Part shown: in pieces, positions 6,598 through 14,028 of the stretch | Position numbering within the stretch: the stretch's first letter is position 1 | How the letters are laid out: the number at the start of each line of letters is the position of its first letter | Notes under the pieces: generated by a model | The model's database searches: none | The model's input: the letters and a program-made list of their open reading frames with translations, nothing else | Told to the model about the DNA's origin: nothing | Made by a program: the position numbers and the translations under genes | Assembly: GCA_905373325.1 (NCBI GenBank) | Contig: CAJPTB010000008.1 | Coordinates: forward strand, 1 to 15,451 | Direction of reading: 5' to 3' | Source of the DNA: an uncultured Ancrocorticia sp. | GTDB lineage: Bacteria > Actinomycetota > Actinomycetes > Actinomycetales > Actinomycetaceae | Length of the DNA stretch: 15,451 nt

Positions 6598-7718
6598 AGC
6601 AGTTCTTCCCGCAGGGGGACGGCGAGCGTCGACCAGCGCCACGCCTCGTCGACCCAGGCAAGCCCGGCGCGGCCCATCTCTTTGGCGCGCGAAGGGTTGC
6701 CCAGCATGTACGCAAGCGCGGAGGCCACGGCCGCCGGGCGATGTCCCGAGCAGACGACGCCGGTCTTTCCGTTGAGGACCGCCTCGGGCGCGCCGCCGGA
6801 GTCCCCGGCGACGACGGGAAGACCGGCGGCGTAGGCCTCGAGATAAACGATTCCGAGCCCTTCGAGGTCCATGCCCGCCGCGCGGGTCCTGCACGGCATG
6901 GCGAAAACGTCGCCCAGGCTGTAGTGGGCGGCAAGCTCCTCGAACGGCGCCTCGCCCGTGAAGACGATGCTCGCCGCGGCTGGGCTTTCCTGCGCCATTT
7001 TCCGCAGATCGCCCTGGTAGGGGCCCTTGCCGACTATGACGAGTTTGGCCTGCGGGCAGGCGGCGAGGACCCGGGGCCAGACGCGAATGAGCGTGTCCTG
7101 CCCTTTGCGCTCGACCAGTCGCGAAATGCACACGACCGTCGGATCGTTGCCGATCCCGTAACGTTTGCGCAGTTTTTGCCGCCACGACGCCGAGAATGCG
7201 AAGTCCTCCGGCGAGATGCCGCCCGGCAGGCGCATGATTCGGGTGTCCCCTATGAGCGGGCGGAGCCGACGGAGGGTCGCCTTCGTCAGGTAGGTGACGA
7301 CGTCGGCGTCGCGAAAGATCTTTCGCAGAGCCAGGCGCCCGGCAGGGACCCTCGCCCAGCCGACCTCGTGTCCGTGGGTGGTCGAGATGACTTTGCCGGC
7401 CCCGGCGGCCTTCGCGGCGTTCGCCATAAGGCCGAGCGGCGTCGATGCGCCGAACCAAACCGCCTCAATGGACTGTTCGCGAATGATTCTCTGCATCTCG
7501 CGGCGCACGCTTGGGATCGGAAGCATGACCGTTCCCGGGTAGCGGATCGTCGTCCACGGCTGCGCGGCGTCATACTCGTCCGCCCCGCCGTCCGGGGGAG
7601 AAGAGCAGTAGACGACGAGGGAATCCGGGTCGAGCTCGCGGGCGAAGCCTTCGAGATACGTCTGTATTCCTCCCTTGCGGGGCGGAAAGTCGTTCGTCAC
7701 GAGGAGCGTCCGTCTCAT
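6594..7718 (-). CDS. pimB: GT4 glycosyltransferase, PimB'-like phosphatidylinositol mannoside mannosyltransferase
   Basis: A 374-residue GT-B-fold glycosyltransferase. The N-terminal TNDFPPRKGGIQTYL (8-22) is the acceptor-side glycine loop typical of actinobacterial PimB' (Rv2188c-like) enzymes. The donor-side SRLVERKGQDTLI supplies the Arg/Lys that hold the nucleotide-sugar phosphates, and EGLGIVYLEA is the E-x7-E type motif of GT4 enzymes, followed by GLPVVAGDSGGAPEAV. PimB' adds the second mannose from GDP-mannose to PIM1 on the cytoplasmic face of the membrane; related actinobacterial paralogues mannosylate other glycolipids, so the exact acceptor is less certain than the fold. The ATG at 7718 overlaps the stop of a small upstream ORF (ATGA), and a -10 box lies 7 bases upstream, so it could be translated by coupling or from its own leaderless message. 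Confidence 0.85.
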   Translation of the reverse strand: MRRTLLVTNDFPPRKGGIQTYLEGFARELDPDSLVVYCSSPPDGGADEYDAAQPWTTIRYPGTVMLPIPSVRREMQRIIREQSIEAVWFGASTPLGLMANAAKAAGAGKVISTTHGHEVGWARVPAGRLALRKIFRDADVVTYLTKATLRRLRPLIGDTRIMRLPGGISPEDFAFSASWRQKLRKRYGIGNDPTVVCISRLVERKGQDTLIRVWPRVLAACPQAKLVIVGKGPYQGDLRKMAQESPAAASIVFTGEAPFEELAAHYSLGDVFAMPCRTRAAGMDLEGLGIVYLEAYAAGLPVVAGDSGGAPEAVLNGKTGVVCSGHRPAAVASALAYMLGNPSRAKEMGRAGLAWVDEAWRWSTLAVPLREELL

Positions 7719-7945
7719 GCGGGTAATCGTATCTGGTTTCGTCCGCCCAGTTCGGCATCGGGTTGCGTGAGATCGGCATCGGATTGCACAAGGGAGGCCA
7801 ACAGGCCGCCCGGCGCCAGGAGGTTGCTTGACGACATTGCCTGACGACGGCGCTTTCTTGGGTCCTGGACGGTGGCGAAATTGTTCGACGTCATTAGATT
7901 GAGAGGCGACGAGAAGGCCGCTTTCACAAGTTGTGAGATTTTCAT
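7715..7945 (-). CDS. Small unknown ORF overlapping pimB
   Basis: 76 residues, not recognised. The start (MKISQLVKAAFSSPLNLMTS) is mildly amphipathic, a basic patch PRKRRRQ follows near residue 29, and the end holds a 7-residue repeat (QSDADLT, QPDAELG). No signal peptidase site or clear membrane segment is seen. Support for coding: an ATGA overlap with pimB, a good -10 box TAGAAT just upstream, and moderately GC-rich third positions. Against it: no known family, no Shine-Dalgarno, and a possible pimB -10 inside it. It may instead be an untranslated leader. Confidence 0.4.
   Translation of the reverse strand: MKISQLVKAAFSSPLNLMTSNNFATVQDPRKRRRQAMSSSNLLAPGGLLASLVQSDADLTQPDAELGGRNQIRLPA
7726..7731 (-). 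promoter_or_regulatory. Putative pimB -10 box
   Basis: TACGAT on the minus strand, 7 bases before the pimB ATG, fits a leaderless start. It lies inside the small upstream ORF. No clear -35 is visible. Confidence 0.4.
7751..7792 (-). repeat. 21-bp imperfect tandem repeat
   Basis: TCGGCATCGG recurs at 7752 and 7773; 16 of 21 positions agree between units 7751-7771 and 7772-7792. In the small ORF it gives QSDADLT/QPDAELG. Confidence 0.6.
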
Positions 7946-7954
7946 ATCAATTAA

Positions 7955-7960
7955 ATTCTA
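7955..7960 (-). promoter_or_regulatory. Putative -10 box for the small ORF / pimB operon
   Basis: TAGAAT on the minus strand matches the -10 consensus at five of six positions and ends 9 bases before the ATG at 7945. The implied 5' leader is about 3 bases. The -35 is poor. Confidence 0.5.
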
Positions 7961-8195
7961 AGGTGGGTATGAAGCGTTCTCTTCTGAAGATGTGTTTTCC
8001 CTGACACTCTAAGCCAGGGTGAGTGGTTTTTTGCTCGCGATATGCTGGAAACGCTTTTGTTTCCAAGGAGAATTTTATCAGAACGTGTCCGAAAAGTCGA
8101 TATTCTCAACTCTTGAAAAGTGTGATGGAAACGGATTTTTGCGCATGAGTTTCTGAGATTCGCCTTCGCTGGGGAGCGCTGCAATTTATATGGCA
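7961..8195. other. AT-rich intergenic region with inverted repeats
   Basis: This stretch between divergent transcripts is clearly richer in A and T than the rest of the window. I see no convincing gene; an 81-codon minus frame (8196-7951) has no Shine-Dalgarno and odd composition. It holds a perfect inverted repeat TGGAAAC-6-GTTTCCA at 8046-8065, a second TGGAAACG at 8126-8133, and CCCTG/CAGGG arms (about 8000-8019) followed by a run of six T (about 8027-8032). These may be protein-binding sites or remnants of acquired DNA. Confidence 0.5.
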
Positions 8196-8224
8196 TTGCT
8201 TGCTGTAGTGACTAAGACTACAGT
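8196..8224 (+). promoter_or_regulatory. Promoter with embedded inverted repeat, DUF2599 gene
   Basis: TTGCTT (8196-8201) and TACAGT (8219-8224) are spaced by 17 bases. A perfect inverted repeat CTGTAGT-7-ACTACAG (8203-8223) fills the spacer and most of the -10, where a repressor would block RNA polymerase. The expected start near 8231 gives a 5' leader of about 30 bases. Confidence 0.65.
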
Positions 8225-8252
8225 GAAAAACACTAAAGCAACGAATGAAGAT

Positions 8253-8258
8253 AGGAGG
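8253..8258 (+). promoter_or_regulatory. Shine-Dalgarno that decides the start
   Basis: AGGAGG is followed by two adjacent in-frame ATGs at 8261 and 8264. Its spacing is 2 bases to the first and 5 bases to the second, so the second is the likelier start. It is one of the strongest ribosome sites in the window. Confidence 0.8.
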
Positions 8259-8263
8259 TTATG

Positions 8264-9313
8264 ATGAAACTCATTCGTTTTGCAGCCTCGCTGTCGGCGT
8301 TGTCGATGGCGATTGCGGGGGCGTCGGTCGCCCACGCAGATTCTCCAGATCAAGGTTCGGATACGGCGTCGAGTGCTACGGCGCAGCAGGCATATCAGGC
8401 TGTTGAAAGAGCCGACCGCAAGTGGACAGACGCGGCAGCCGACGTTCCGGTGAACGCTTCAGGCAAGGACGCAATTAAAACGACGCAGCAAGGCGTGGGC
8501 ATTTCGGTGCCCAACGATCCGAGCTCGAAGATGACGATCGCCGGGCGCAACGGCAAGGTCTCGGTGGACCTGCCGTTCTCCAGCTCGGCGTCGAAGGCGG
8601 CGTCGTCGCATGCCGGCACGGCCACGTTCGACAATAAAAACGGCTCGTCCACAACGCCAATCGTCCGCAAGGACGGAAGCGTCCAGATCAACACCGTCAT
8701 CAACGACGCCAAGGCGCCCAAACACTATGCGTACAAAATGCAGGTGCCTGAAGGGGCGAAGATCCAGCGTGCCGGTTCGTCCGTTCTAGTGACGAAGGGC
8801 GAGAAGATGGTTGCCGGCATCGCCCCCGCGTGGGCCAAGGACGCCAAGGGCAAGAGCGTTCCGACCCATTACGAAGTTAAAGGAAATACCGTTACACAAG
8901 TTGTCGATCACGGCAGCCAGTACGCCTATCCCATCGTCGCCGATCCTTGGTGGGGCATCGATCTGTTCAAAACCCTCGAAGTAAACCGGAAGGGCCAATG
9001 GCAGGGACAGAATGTGTATTCGGGTGAGCTGTCACCGTGGGGATGGTCTGTGTATCTTGGTAATACGGGTCCTAATATGCCAAACAACCCTGTCCTTGGT
9101 AATCGAATCATTCGATATGCCGGCTGGGAGGAATGGAAGGATCGCCTTGTCGGCCCCAATCCTGCTGAAACACTCGTCCAACAGTACTCGTGTCATGTCC
9201 GCTACGGATATGCTGTTTTTGGAGCGGGTTTCCATTGGGATTTGGAGGCTGCGAGACCTTCAAATCCAGATTGGTGGTGGCTGCCCATCTGGAAGCACAA
9301 ATGCAATTGGTGA
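8264..9313 (+). CDS. Secreted DUF2599-domain protein
   Basis: 349 residues from the second ATG. A Sec signal peptide (MKLIRF, a hydrophobic core, then VAHA) should be cut after residue 25, before DSPDQ. The middle part contains GKVSVDLPF, DGSVQINTVI, VTKGEKMVAGIAPAWAKDA and GSQYAYPIVADPWWG, a block common in secreted actinobacterial proteins of unknown role. The C-terminus (QQYSCHVRYG, HWDLEAARP, HKCNW) matches DUF2599; its two cysteines are the only ones in the mature protein and probably form a disulfide outside the cell. The function of DUF2599 is not known to me. The gene stands alone, with its own promoter, strong Shine-Dalgarno and terminator. Its AT-rich flank and isolation suggest accessory or acquired DNA. 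Confidence 0.85.
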   Translation: MKLIRFAASLSALSMAIAGASVAHADSPDQGSDTASSATAQQAYQAVERADRKWTDAAADVPVNASGKDAIKTTQQGVGISVPNDPSSKMTIAGRNGKVSVDLPFSSSASKAASSHAGTATFDNKNGSSTTPIVRKDGSVQINTVINDAKAPKHYAYKMQVPEGAKIQRAGSSVLVTKGEKMVAGIAPAWAKDAKGKSVPTHYEVKGNTVTQVVDHGSQYAYPIVADPWWGIDLFKTLEVNRKGQWQGQNVYSGELSPWGWSVYLGNTGPNMPNNPVLGNRIIRYAGWEEWKDRLVGPNPAETLVQQYSCHVRYGYAVFGAGFHWDLEAARPSNPDWWWLPIWKHKCNW

Positions 9314-9345
9314 TGGCTGACGGTCTCGTCTTTTCTGTAGAAGCA

Positions 9346-9468
9346 GGCGCGTGACAAGTTAGATACACGCTAATTCCTCGAAAGCTTGGGGAGCGAGGCT
9401 TTGCGCTTTGCTCCTCAAGTTTTCATTGGCCGGGCTTTCGCTTCCCGGGTTTTGCTTTGTCACGCGCC
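9346..9468. repeat. Outer 12-bp inverted repeat enclosing two hairpins
   Basis: GGCGCGTGACAA (9346-9357) is exactly complementary to TTGTCACGCGCC (9457-9468). Between the arms lie the terminator hairpin 9381-9423 and a second hairpin CCGGG-9-CCCGG (9430-9448) followed by GTTTTG. The whole could fold as a three-way structure in RNA of either strand or a cruciform in DNA. Confidence 0.7.
9381..9423. terminator. Bidirectional Rho-independent terminator
   Basis: AAAGCTTGGGGAGC (9381-9394) pairs with GCTCCTCAAGTTTT (9410-9423) with two G-U pairs, ending in T on the plus strand and T on the minus strand. It lies between the convergent DUF2599 and ltbR genes and can serve both. Confidence 0.8.
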
Positions 9469-9485
9469 GTCGGATTTCCGCGCCC

Positions 9486-10271
9486 TCACAGATCAGCGCC
9501 GAGGCCCTCGGTCGCCTGGAGGACGTCGGTCAGGCGCCGGGCCGCCGTCACGACCGCCGTTGCGTGCTGGCGTCCGGGCTGGTGCCCCATGCGCTCGACG
9601 GGGCCGGAGATCGAGACCGCGGCGATGACGCGGCCGGACGGCCCGCGCACGGGGGCCGATATGGAAGCCACCCCGATCTCGCGTTCGGAGACCGACTGCG
9701 CCCACCCGCGCCTGCGTACGGCGGACAGGTTCGTGGCGGTGAAATTGGCCCCGTGCAGACCCCGGTGGAGCCGATCGGGCTCCTCCCACGCCAAAAGCAC
9801 CTGGGCGGCCGACCCGGCCTTCATCGACAGGGTCGCGCCGATGGGAATCGAATCGCGCAGCCCGACCGTTCGCTCGGCGGCGGCCACGCACACCCGCTGA
9901 TCTCCCTGGCGGCGGAAAAGCTGGGCGGATTCCCCCGTGTGGTCGCGCAGGGCGATGAGCACCGGGCTGGCGGAGGCGAGGAGGCGGTCTTCGCCAGCTG
10001 CCGAGGCCAACTCGCCGAGCCGTGGGCCGAGGATGAAACGCCCCTGCATGTCGCGGGCAACCAAGCGGTGGTGTTCGAGTGCGACGGCGAGGCGGTGGAC
10101 GGTCGGCCGCGCCAAATGCGTTGCGGACACCAGTTGCGCTAGCGTTTGCGGCCCGGATTCAAGGGCGCTGAAAACGGAAGCCGCTTTGTCGAGAACTCCG
10201 ACGCCGGAGCTGTCGTCTCGTAGCGTGTCGCTGCTGCGTCCATCGGCGTCGTCCTCGGGTACAGTGTCCAT
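9486..10271 (-). CDS. ltbR: IclR-family regulator of leucine biosynthesis (LtbR/NdgR type)
   Basis: 261 residues. The N-terminal winged helix-turn-helix covers about 20-85 (SGVGVLDKAASVF, LAQLVSATHLARPTVHRLAV, ARDMQGRFILGPRLGELA), and the C-terminal IclR effector domain includes RRQGDQRVCVAAAERTVGLR, KAGSAAQVLLAWEEP and VSISGPVERM. It is very close to the conserved actinobacterial NdgR/LtbR proteins, which repress leuCD and tune amino-acid metabolism. The minus frame is open far upstream, but ATG 10271 (MDTVPEDDADG) is chosen because it precedes the conserved domain and clears the intergenic palindrome. The gene is divergent from leuC, the arrangement seen across actinobacteria. No Shine-Dalgarno is seen. 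Target genes beyond leuCD (such as trp genes in Corynebacterium) are outside the window. Confidence 0.93.
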   Translation of the reverse strand: MDTVPEDDADGRSSDTLRDDSSGVGVLDKAASVFSALESGPQTLAQLVSATHLARPTVHRLAVALEHHRLVARDMQGRFILGPRLGELASAAGEDRLLASASPVLIALRDHTGESAQLFRRQGDQRVCVAAAERTVGLRDSIPIGATLSMKAGSAAQVLLAWEEPDRLHRGLHGANFTATNLSAVRRRGWAQSVSEREIGVASISAPVRGPSGRVIAAVSISGPVERMGHQPGRQHATAVVTAARRLTDVLQATEGLGADL

Positions 10272-10280
10272 GTATTGATA

Positions 10281-10307
10281 CTTGCATCTCACGCTTTGAG
10301 ATGCAAG
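10281..10307. promoter_or_regulatory. Perfect 27-bp palindrome, candidate LtbR operator
   Basis: CTTGCATCTCA (10281-10291) and TGAGATGCAAG (10297-10307) are exact complements around CGCTT. It sits 9 bases upstream of the ltbR start codon and 69 bases upstream of leuC, so one site could control both. Assignment to LtbR rests on position and on IclR proteins binding palindromes. Confidence 0.75.
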
Positions 10308-10314
10308 GACAAAA

Positions 10315-10332
10315 ATCCCTGCACTGCGGGAT
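10315..10332 (+). repeat. Small hairpin in the leuC leader
   Basis: ATCCC (10315-10319) pairs with GGGAT (10328-10332) over an 8-base loop, followed by CCTTTTCTTG. It could be a weak terminator or attenuator ahead of leuC. The stem is only 5 bp. Confidence 0.35.
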
Positions 10333-10376
10333 CCTTTTCTTGACTCTTTCAACCGAATATGACAAAGGAGGACACA

Positions 10377-11774
10377 ATGGGTGCGACGCTCGCCGAGAAG
10401 GTTTGGGCCGACCACGTTGTCAAGCGCGGAGAGAACGGCGCCCCCGACCTTCTTTTCATCGATCTGCAGCTCGTTCACGAAGTGACTAGCCCACAGGCCT
10501 TCGAGGGGCTTCGCCTGGCCGGGCGCCCCGTGCGCCGACCGGATCTGACGGTGGCGACGGAGGACCACAATACGCCGACGCTGGACATCGACCTGCCCAT
10601 CGCAGACCTCACTTCCCGCGCCCAGATCGACGCTCTGCGGCGGAACTGTGAGGAATTCGGCGTTCCCATCTATTCGCTCGGCAACGCCGACCAGGGGATC
10701 GTCCACGTCGTCGGCCCCCAACTCGGGCTGACGCAGCCGGGTATGACCATCGTGTGCGGCGACTCCCACACGTCCACTCACGGCGCCTTCGGCTCGCTCG
10801 CCCTGGGAATCGGCACGTCGGAGGTCGAACACGTGCTGGCGACGCAGACCCTCCCGCTCGCGCCGTTCAAAACGATGGCCATCAACGTCGACGGCAGGCT
10901 CAAGCCCGGAACCACCGCCAAGGACATCATCCTGGCGATCATCGCGAAGATCGGGACGAACGGCGCCCAGGGCCACGTCATCGAGTATCGCGGAGAGGCC
11001 ATCCGCTCCCTGTCGATGGAGGCCCGGATGACGATCTGCAACATGTCGATCGAAGCCGGCGCGCGCGCCGGAATGGTCGCCCCCGACGAGACGACGTTCG
11101 CCTACGTCAAGGGCAGGCCGAACGCGCCGGAGAACTGGGACGAAGCCGTTGCCTACTGGCGCACCTTGGCCACCGACGACGACGCCGAATTCGACACCGT
11201 CGTGGAGCTCGACGCCAACGAGCTAGAGCCCTTCGTCACCTGGGGGACCAACCCGGGCCAGGGAATAGGGATCTCCGGAAAGGTGCCTGAGCCTGCCGAC
11301 ATCGCCGACGAGACACAGCGCAAAGCCGCCGAAGGCGCAATCGAATACATGGGTCTGACCCCGGGAACGCCGATGCGGGAGATCGACATCGACGCCGTGT
11401 TCATCGGCTCGTGCACGAACGGGCGCATCGAGGATCTGCGGGCGGCCGCAAAGGTGGTCGAGGGCCGCAAGAAGGCGCCCAAAACCCGCGTGATGGTGGT
11501 TCCGGGGTCGGCGCGGGTCCGCCTCCAAGCCGAGGCCGAGGGGCTCGACAAAGTCTTCCTCGACTTCGGAGCCGAGTGGCGCAACGCCGGATGCTCGATG
11601 TGCCTGGGCATGAACCCCGACCAGCTGAGCCCGGGGGAGCGGTGCGCTTCGACGTCGAACAGGAACTTCCAGGGGCGGCAGGGACCGGGAGGGCGGACCC
11701 ACCTCGTATCGCCCCTCGTCGCGGCGGCGACGGCGGTCAAGGGAAAGCTCGCCACGCCGTCGGACCTCGGCTGA
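10377..11774 (+). CDS. leuC: 3-isopropylmalate dehydratase large subunit
   Basis: 465 residues, normal for LeuC. With LeuD it forms the cytoplasmic isomerase that converts 2-isopropylmalate to 3-isopropylmalate, the second step of leucine synthesis. The three [4Fe-4S] ligands are seen as Cys346 (GSCTNGR), Cys406 and Cys409 ([14 protein letters not shown]). The aconitase-type active-site block [27 protein letters not shown] (split here by an ordinary loop) is intact. The start is the ATG at 10377 ([15 protein letters not shown]) because AAAGGAGG (10364-10371) lies 5 bases upstream; the in-frame ATG at 10359 would place that site inside the gene. It is followed after 78 bases by leuD and probably regulated by the divergent LtbR. 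Confidence 0.98.
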   Translation: MGATLAEKVWADHVVKRGENGAPDLLFIDLQLVHEVTSPQAFEGLRLAGRPVRRPDLTVATEDHNTPTLDIDLPIADLTSRAQIDALRRNCEEFGVPIYSLGNADQGIVHVVGPQLGLTQPGMTIVCGDSHTSTHGAFGSLALGIGTSEVEHVLATQTLPLAPFKTMAINVDGRLKPGTTAKDIILAIIAKIGTNGAQGHVIEYRGEAIRSLSMEARMTICNMSIEAGARAGMVAPDETTFAYVKGRPNAPENWDEAVAYWRTLATDDDAEFDTVVELDANELEPFVTWGTNPGQGIGISGKVPEPADIADETQRKAAEGAIEYMGLTPGTPMREIDIDAVFIGSCTNGRIEDLRAAAKVVEGRKKAPKTRVMVVPGSARVRLQAEAEGLDKVFLDFGAEWRNAGCSMCLGMNPDQLSPGERCASTSNRNFQGRQGPGGRTHLVSPLVAAATAVKGKLATPSDLG

Positions 11775-11792
11775 AACGGGAAGTTTAGGGCC

Positions 11793-11836
11793 TTCAACCG
11801 GGTTGAACGGCTCCGCCGAGCCAGACGCCTCGGCGG
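11793..11836 (+). repeat. Two stem-loops between leuC and leuD
   Basis: TTCAACC-G-GGTTGAA (11793-11807) is a perfect palindrome. CCGCCGAG (11813-11820) pairs with CTCGGCGG (11829-11836) over an 8-base loop. No T tract follows, so these are more likely mRNA-stability or processing structures than a terminator. leuD has its own Shine-Dalgarno (AAAGGA) after them. Confidence 0.65.
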
Positions 11837-11852
11837 CTAAGAAAGGAACACG

Positions 11853-12509
11853 ATGGAAAAGTTCACGCAGCACACCGGGATCGGCGTCCCGCTCCGGCGC
11901 AGCGCCGTCGACACGGACCAGATCATTCCCGCCGTCTACCTCAAGCGGATCACCCGCACGGGATTCGAGGACGCCCTCTTCGCCTCGTGGCGCAAAGACC
12001 CCTCCTTCGTCCTCAACAAGGAGGAGTACCGCCGGGGCTCGGTGCTGGTGGCAGGGCCCGACTTCGGCACCGGTTCCTCGCGCGAGCACGCGGTGTGGGC
12101 GCTCAAGGACTACGGTTTCCGCGCCGTCTTCGCCCCGAAGTTCGCCGACATCTTCCGCGGCAACGCGGGCAAGCAGGGGCTCGTTGCCGGCGTGGTGGCG
12201 CAAGAGGACGTCGAGCAGCTGTGGAAGATCCTCGAGGTCAACCCGGGTGCGGAGATCACGGTGGACCTCGAGAGCCGAACGATCCACGCCGAGGGCTTCG
12301 CCTGCCGCTTCGACCTCGACGACTACACGCGGTGGCGGCTCATGGAGGGGCTCGACGACGTCGGAATCACCCTCCAGAACGAAGGGGCCATTGAGGCCTA
12401 CGAGGCTTCTCGGCCCTCCTTCAAGCCGAAGACGCTGCCCAAGAAGCACCTGCCGGAGGCCGCAGTGGTCTCGGCGCGGCCGGTGGGCCGGGACGTCCCG
12501 ATCGCCTGA
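11853..12509 (+). CDS. leuD: 3-isopropylmalate dehydratase small subunit
   Basis: 218 residues, slightly longer than many LeuD proteins (about 200) because of its C-terminal tail ([20 protein letters not shown]). It supplies the swivelling domain that completes the active site of the LeuCD isomerase. Typical blocks are [22 protein letters not shown] (here residues about 16-37, start of the family), [20 protein letters not shown] and [14 protein letters not shown]. The ATG at 11853 has AAAGGA 6 bases upstream. Its distance from leuC and shared orientation indicate one operon. No convincing terminator follows; read-through towards murA is possible. Confidence 0.98.
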   Translation: MEKFTQHTGIGVPLRRSAVDTDQIIPAVYLKRITRTGFEDALFASWRKDPSFVLNKEEYRRGSVLVAGPDFGTGSSREHAVWALKDYGFRAVFAPKFADIFRGNAGKQGLVAGVVAQEDVEQLWKILEVNPGAEITVDLESRTIHAEGFACRFDLDDYTRWRLMEGLDDVGITLQNEGAIEAYEASRPSFKPKTLPKKHLPEAAVVSARPVGRDVPIA

Positions 12510-12627
12510 CGCCGTCGCGGCAGGCTGAGCCGTCGGCGAGAGCTTCGCGAACGGCGCAGGCCCTTGCGGCGCACAAGCATGCGGGCGGATTCACACTCGG
12601 CGAATCCACCTCGCGCCCATAAGCGGC

Positions 12628-12633
12628 TATTCT
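12628..12633 (+). promoter_or_regulatory. Possible murA -10 box
   Basis: TATTCT fits TAnnnT and would give a 5' leader of about 65 bases for murA. The -35 (near 12605) is poor. It is the best candidate within 12510-12705, where no other gene is seen. Confidence 0.35.
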
Positions 12634-12705
12634 TGAATGCGCGGATTGCGAGCCGATCCAGTACACGCACACTTTATCGGCGGCCGTCGACATTGGAGGA
12701 CGCAT

Positions 12706-14028
12706 ATGGTCAGCAAGATTCGCGTGCTGGGAGGCACGCCACTTCGCGGTGAGGTCACCGTGCGCGGAGCGAAGAACCTGGTCCCGAAGGCGATGGTGGC
12801 CGCCTTGCTCTCTGCGGAGCAGTCCAAGCTCCGCAACGTGCCTTTGATTCGCGACGTCGACGTCGTCTCGGATCTGCTGCGCATGCACGGGGCGACCGTC
12901 GACTACGACCAAGAGGCCGGCGTCCTGGGAATAACCCCCGGCTCGATCAACCTGCCCGAGGACCCGGTGGAGATGGACACGCTCGCGGGCTCTTCGCGCA
13001 TTCCCATCCTTTTCGCCGGGCCTTTGCTGCACAACCTCGGAGAGGCGTTCATTCCCGACCTCGGCGGCTGCCACATCGGATCCCGGCCCGTGAACTTCCA
13101 CCTCAGAGTGCTCGAGGATTTCGGAGCCCGCAGGATCCAGGAGGCTGCGGGCATGCACCTCATAGCGGAAAAACCGCTCAAGGCCAAGCCTGTGCACCTG
13201 CCGTACCCCTCCGTCGGGGCCACGGAGCAGACCCTTCTGACGGCGGTCATGGCCCAAGGCATCACCGAGCTGACGAATGCCGCCGTCGAGCCGGAGATCA
13301 TGGACCTCATCGCCATCTTGCAGAAGATGGGCGCGATCATCTCCGTGGACACGGACCGCACGATTCGCATCGAGGGGGTCGACAAACTGCGCGGATACTC
13401 GCACACCGCGCTTCCCGACCGGATCGAGGCGGGCTCGTGGGCGTGCGCCGCGCTGGCCACCGGGGGCGACGTTTTCGTCAGAGGGGCCGAGCAGCAGTCG
13501 ATGACGAGCTTCCTCAACGTCTTCCGCAAGGTCGGCGGAGAGTTCGACGTGCAAGACGAGGGCATCCGATTCTGGCATCCCGGCGGCGAATTGCGCTCTA
13601 TGGCGCTTCAGACCGACGTGCATCCGGGATTCATGACCGATTGGCAGCAGCCCCTCGTCGTCGCCCTGACGCAGGCCACGGGCATTTCCATCGTCCACGA
13701 AACCGTGTACGAGGAGCGCTTCGGCTTCACGGAGGCGCTCAACGAAATGGGCGCCTCCATCCAGACGTACAGAGAGTGCCTCGGAGGGCTGCCGTGCCGA
13801 TTCGGGCAGCGCAACTTCTACCATTCGGCGGTCATTCAGGGGCCGACGAAGCTGCGGGCCGCCGACATCGACGTTCCCGATCTGCGCGGCGGCTTTTCCC
13901 ACCTCATCGCCGCACTCGCCGCCGAAGGCGAGTCGGTCGTCTCGGGAATCGACATCATCGATCGCGGCTACGAGCATTTCATGCAAAAGCTGAGAGCGCT
14001 CGGCGCCAACGTCGTGAAGGAGGGCTGA
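12706..14028 (+). CDS. murA: UDP-N-acetylglucosamine 1-carboxyvinyltransferase
   Basis: 440 residues, in the upper normal range. MurA transfers enolpyruvate from PEP to UDP-GlcNAc, the first committed step of peptidoglycan synthesis, in the cytoplasm. Visible features are RGAKN with Lys23, GGCHIGSRPV with the loop cysteine Cys122 (equivalent to E. coli Cys115, the residue fosfomycin alkylates), PDRIEAGSWACAA, and a C-terminal DLRGGFSHLIAALAAEGES. The presence of Cys122 predicts fosfomycin sensitivity at the target level; actinobacteria such as mycobacteria that carry Asp here are resistant. The start is the ATG at 12706, with GGAGG (12695-12699) 6 bases upstream; the frame is open to 12637 but that extension lacks homology. 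The stop overlaps the plsC start (TGATG). Confidence 0.97.
   Translation: MVSKIRVLGGTPLRGEVTVRGAKNLVPKAMVAALLSAEQSKLRNVPLIRDVDVVSDLLRMHGATVDYDQEAGVLGITPGSINLPEDPVEMDTLAGSSRIPILFAGPLLHNLGEAFIPDLGGCHIGSRPVNFHLRVLEDFGARRIQEAAGMHLIAEKPLKAKPVHLPYPSVGATEQTLLTAVMAQGITELTNAAVEPEIMDLIAILQKMGAIISVDTDRTIRIEGVDKLRGYSHTALPDRIEAGSWACAALATGGDVFVRGAEQQSMTSFLNVFRKVGGEFDVQDEGIRFWHPGGELRSMALQTDVHPGFMTDWQQPLVVALTQATGISIVHETVYEERFGFTEALNEMGASIQTYRECLGGLPCRFGQRNFYHSAVIQGPTKLRAADIDVPDLRGGFSHLIAALAAEGESVVSGIDIIDRGYEHFMQKLRALGANVVKEG

Noticed and set aside
5907..7844. 645-codon open frame on the plus strand
   Set aside because: It is antisense to the transporter and pimB, both well supported; its charged, Arg/Asp-rich composition is typical of high-GC shadow frames.
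7951..8196. 81-codon minus frame in the AT-rich region
   Set aside because: No ribosome site, no domain, and it covers the inverted repeats and promoter-like sequences.
12510..12600. Terminator after leuD
   Set aside because: Only short GC stems such as GCCTG/CAGGC are present and no T tract follows.
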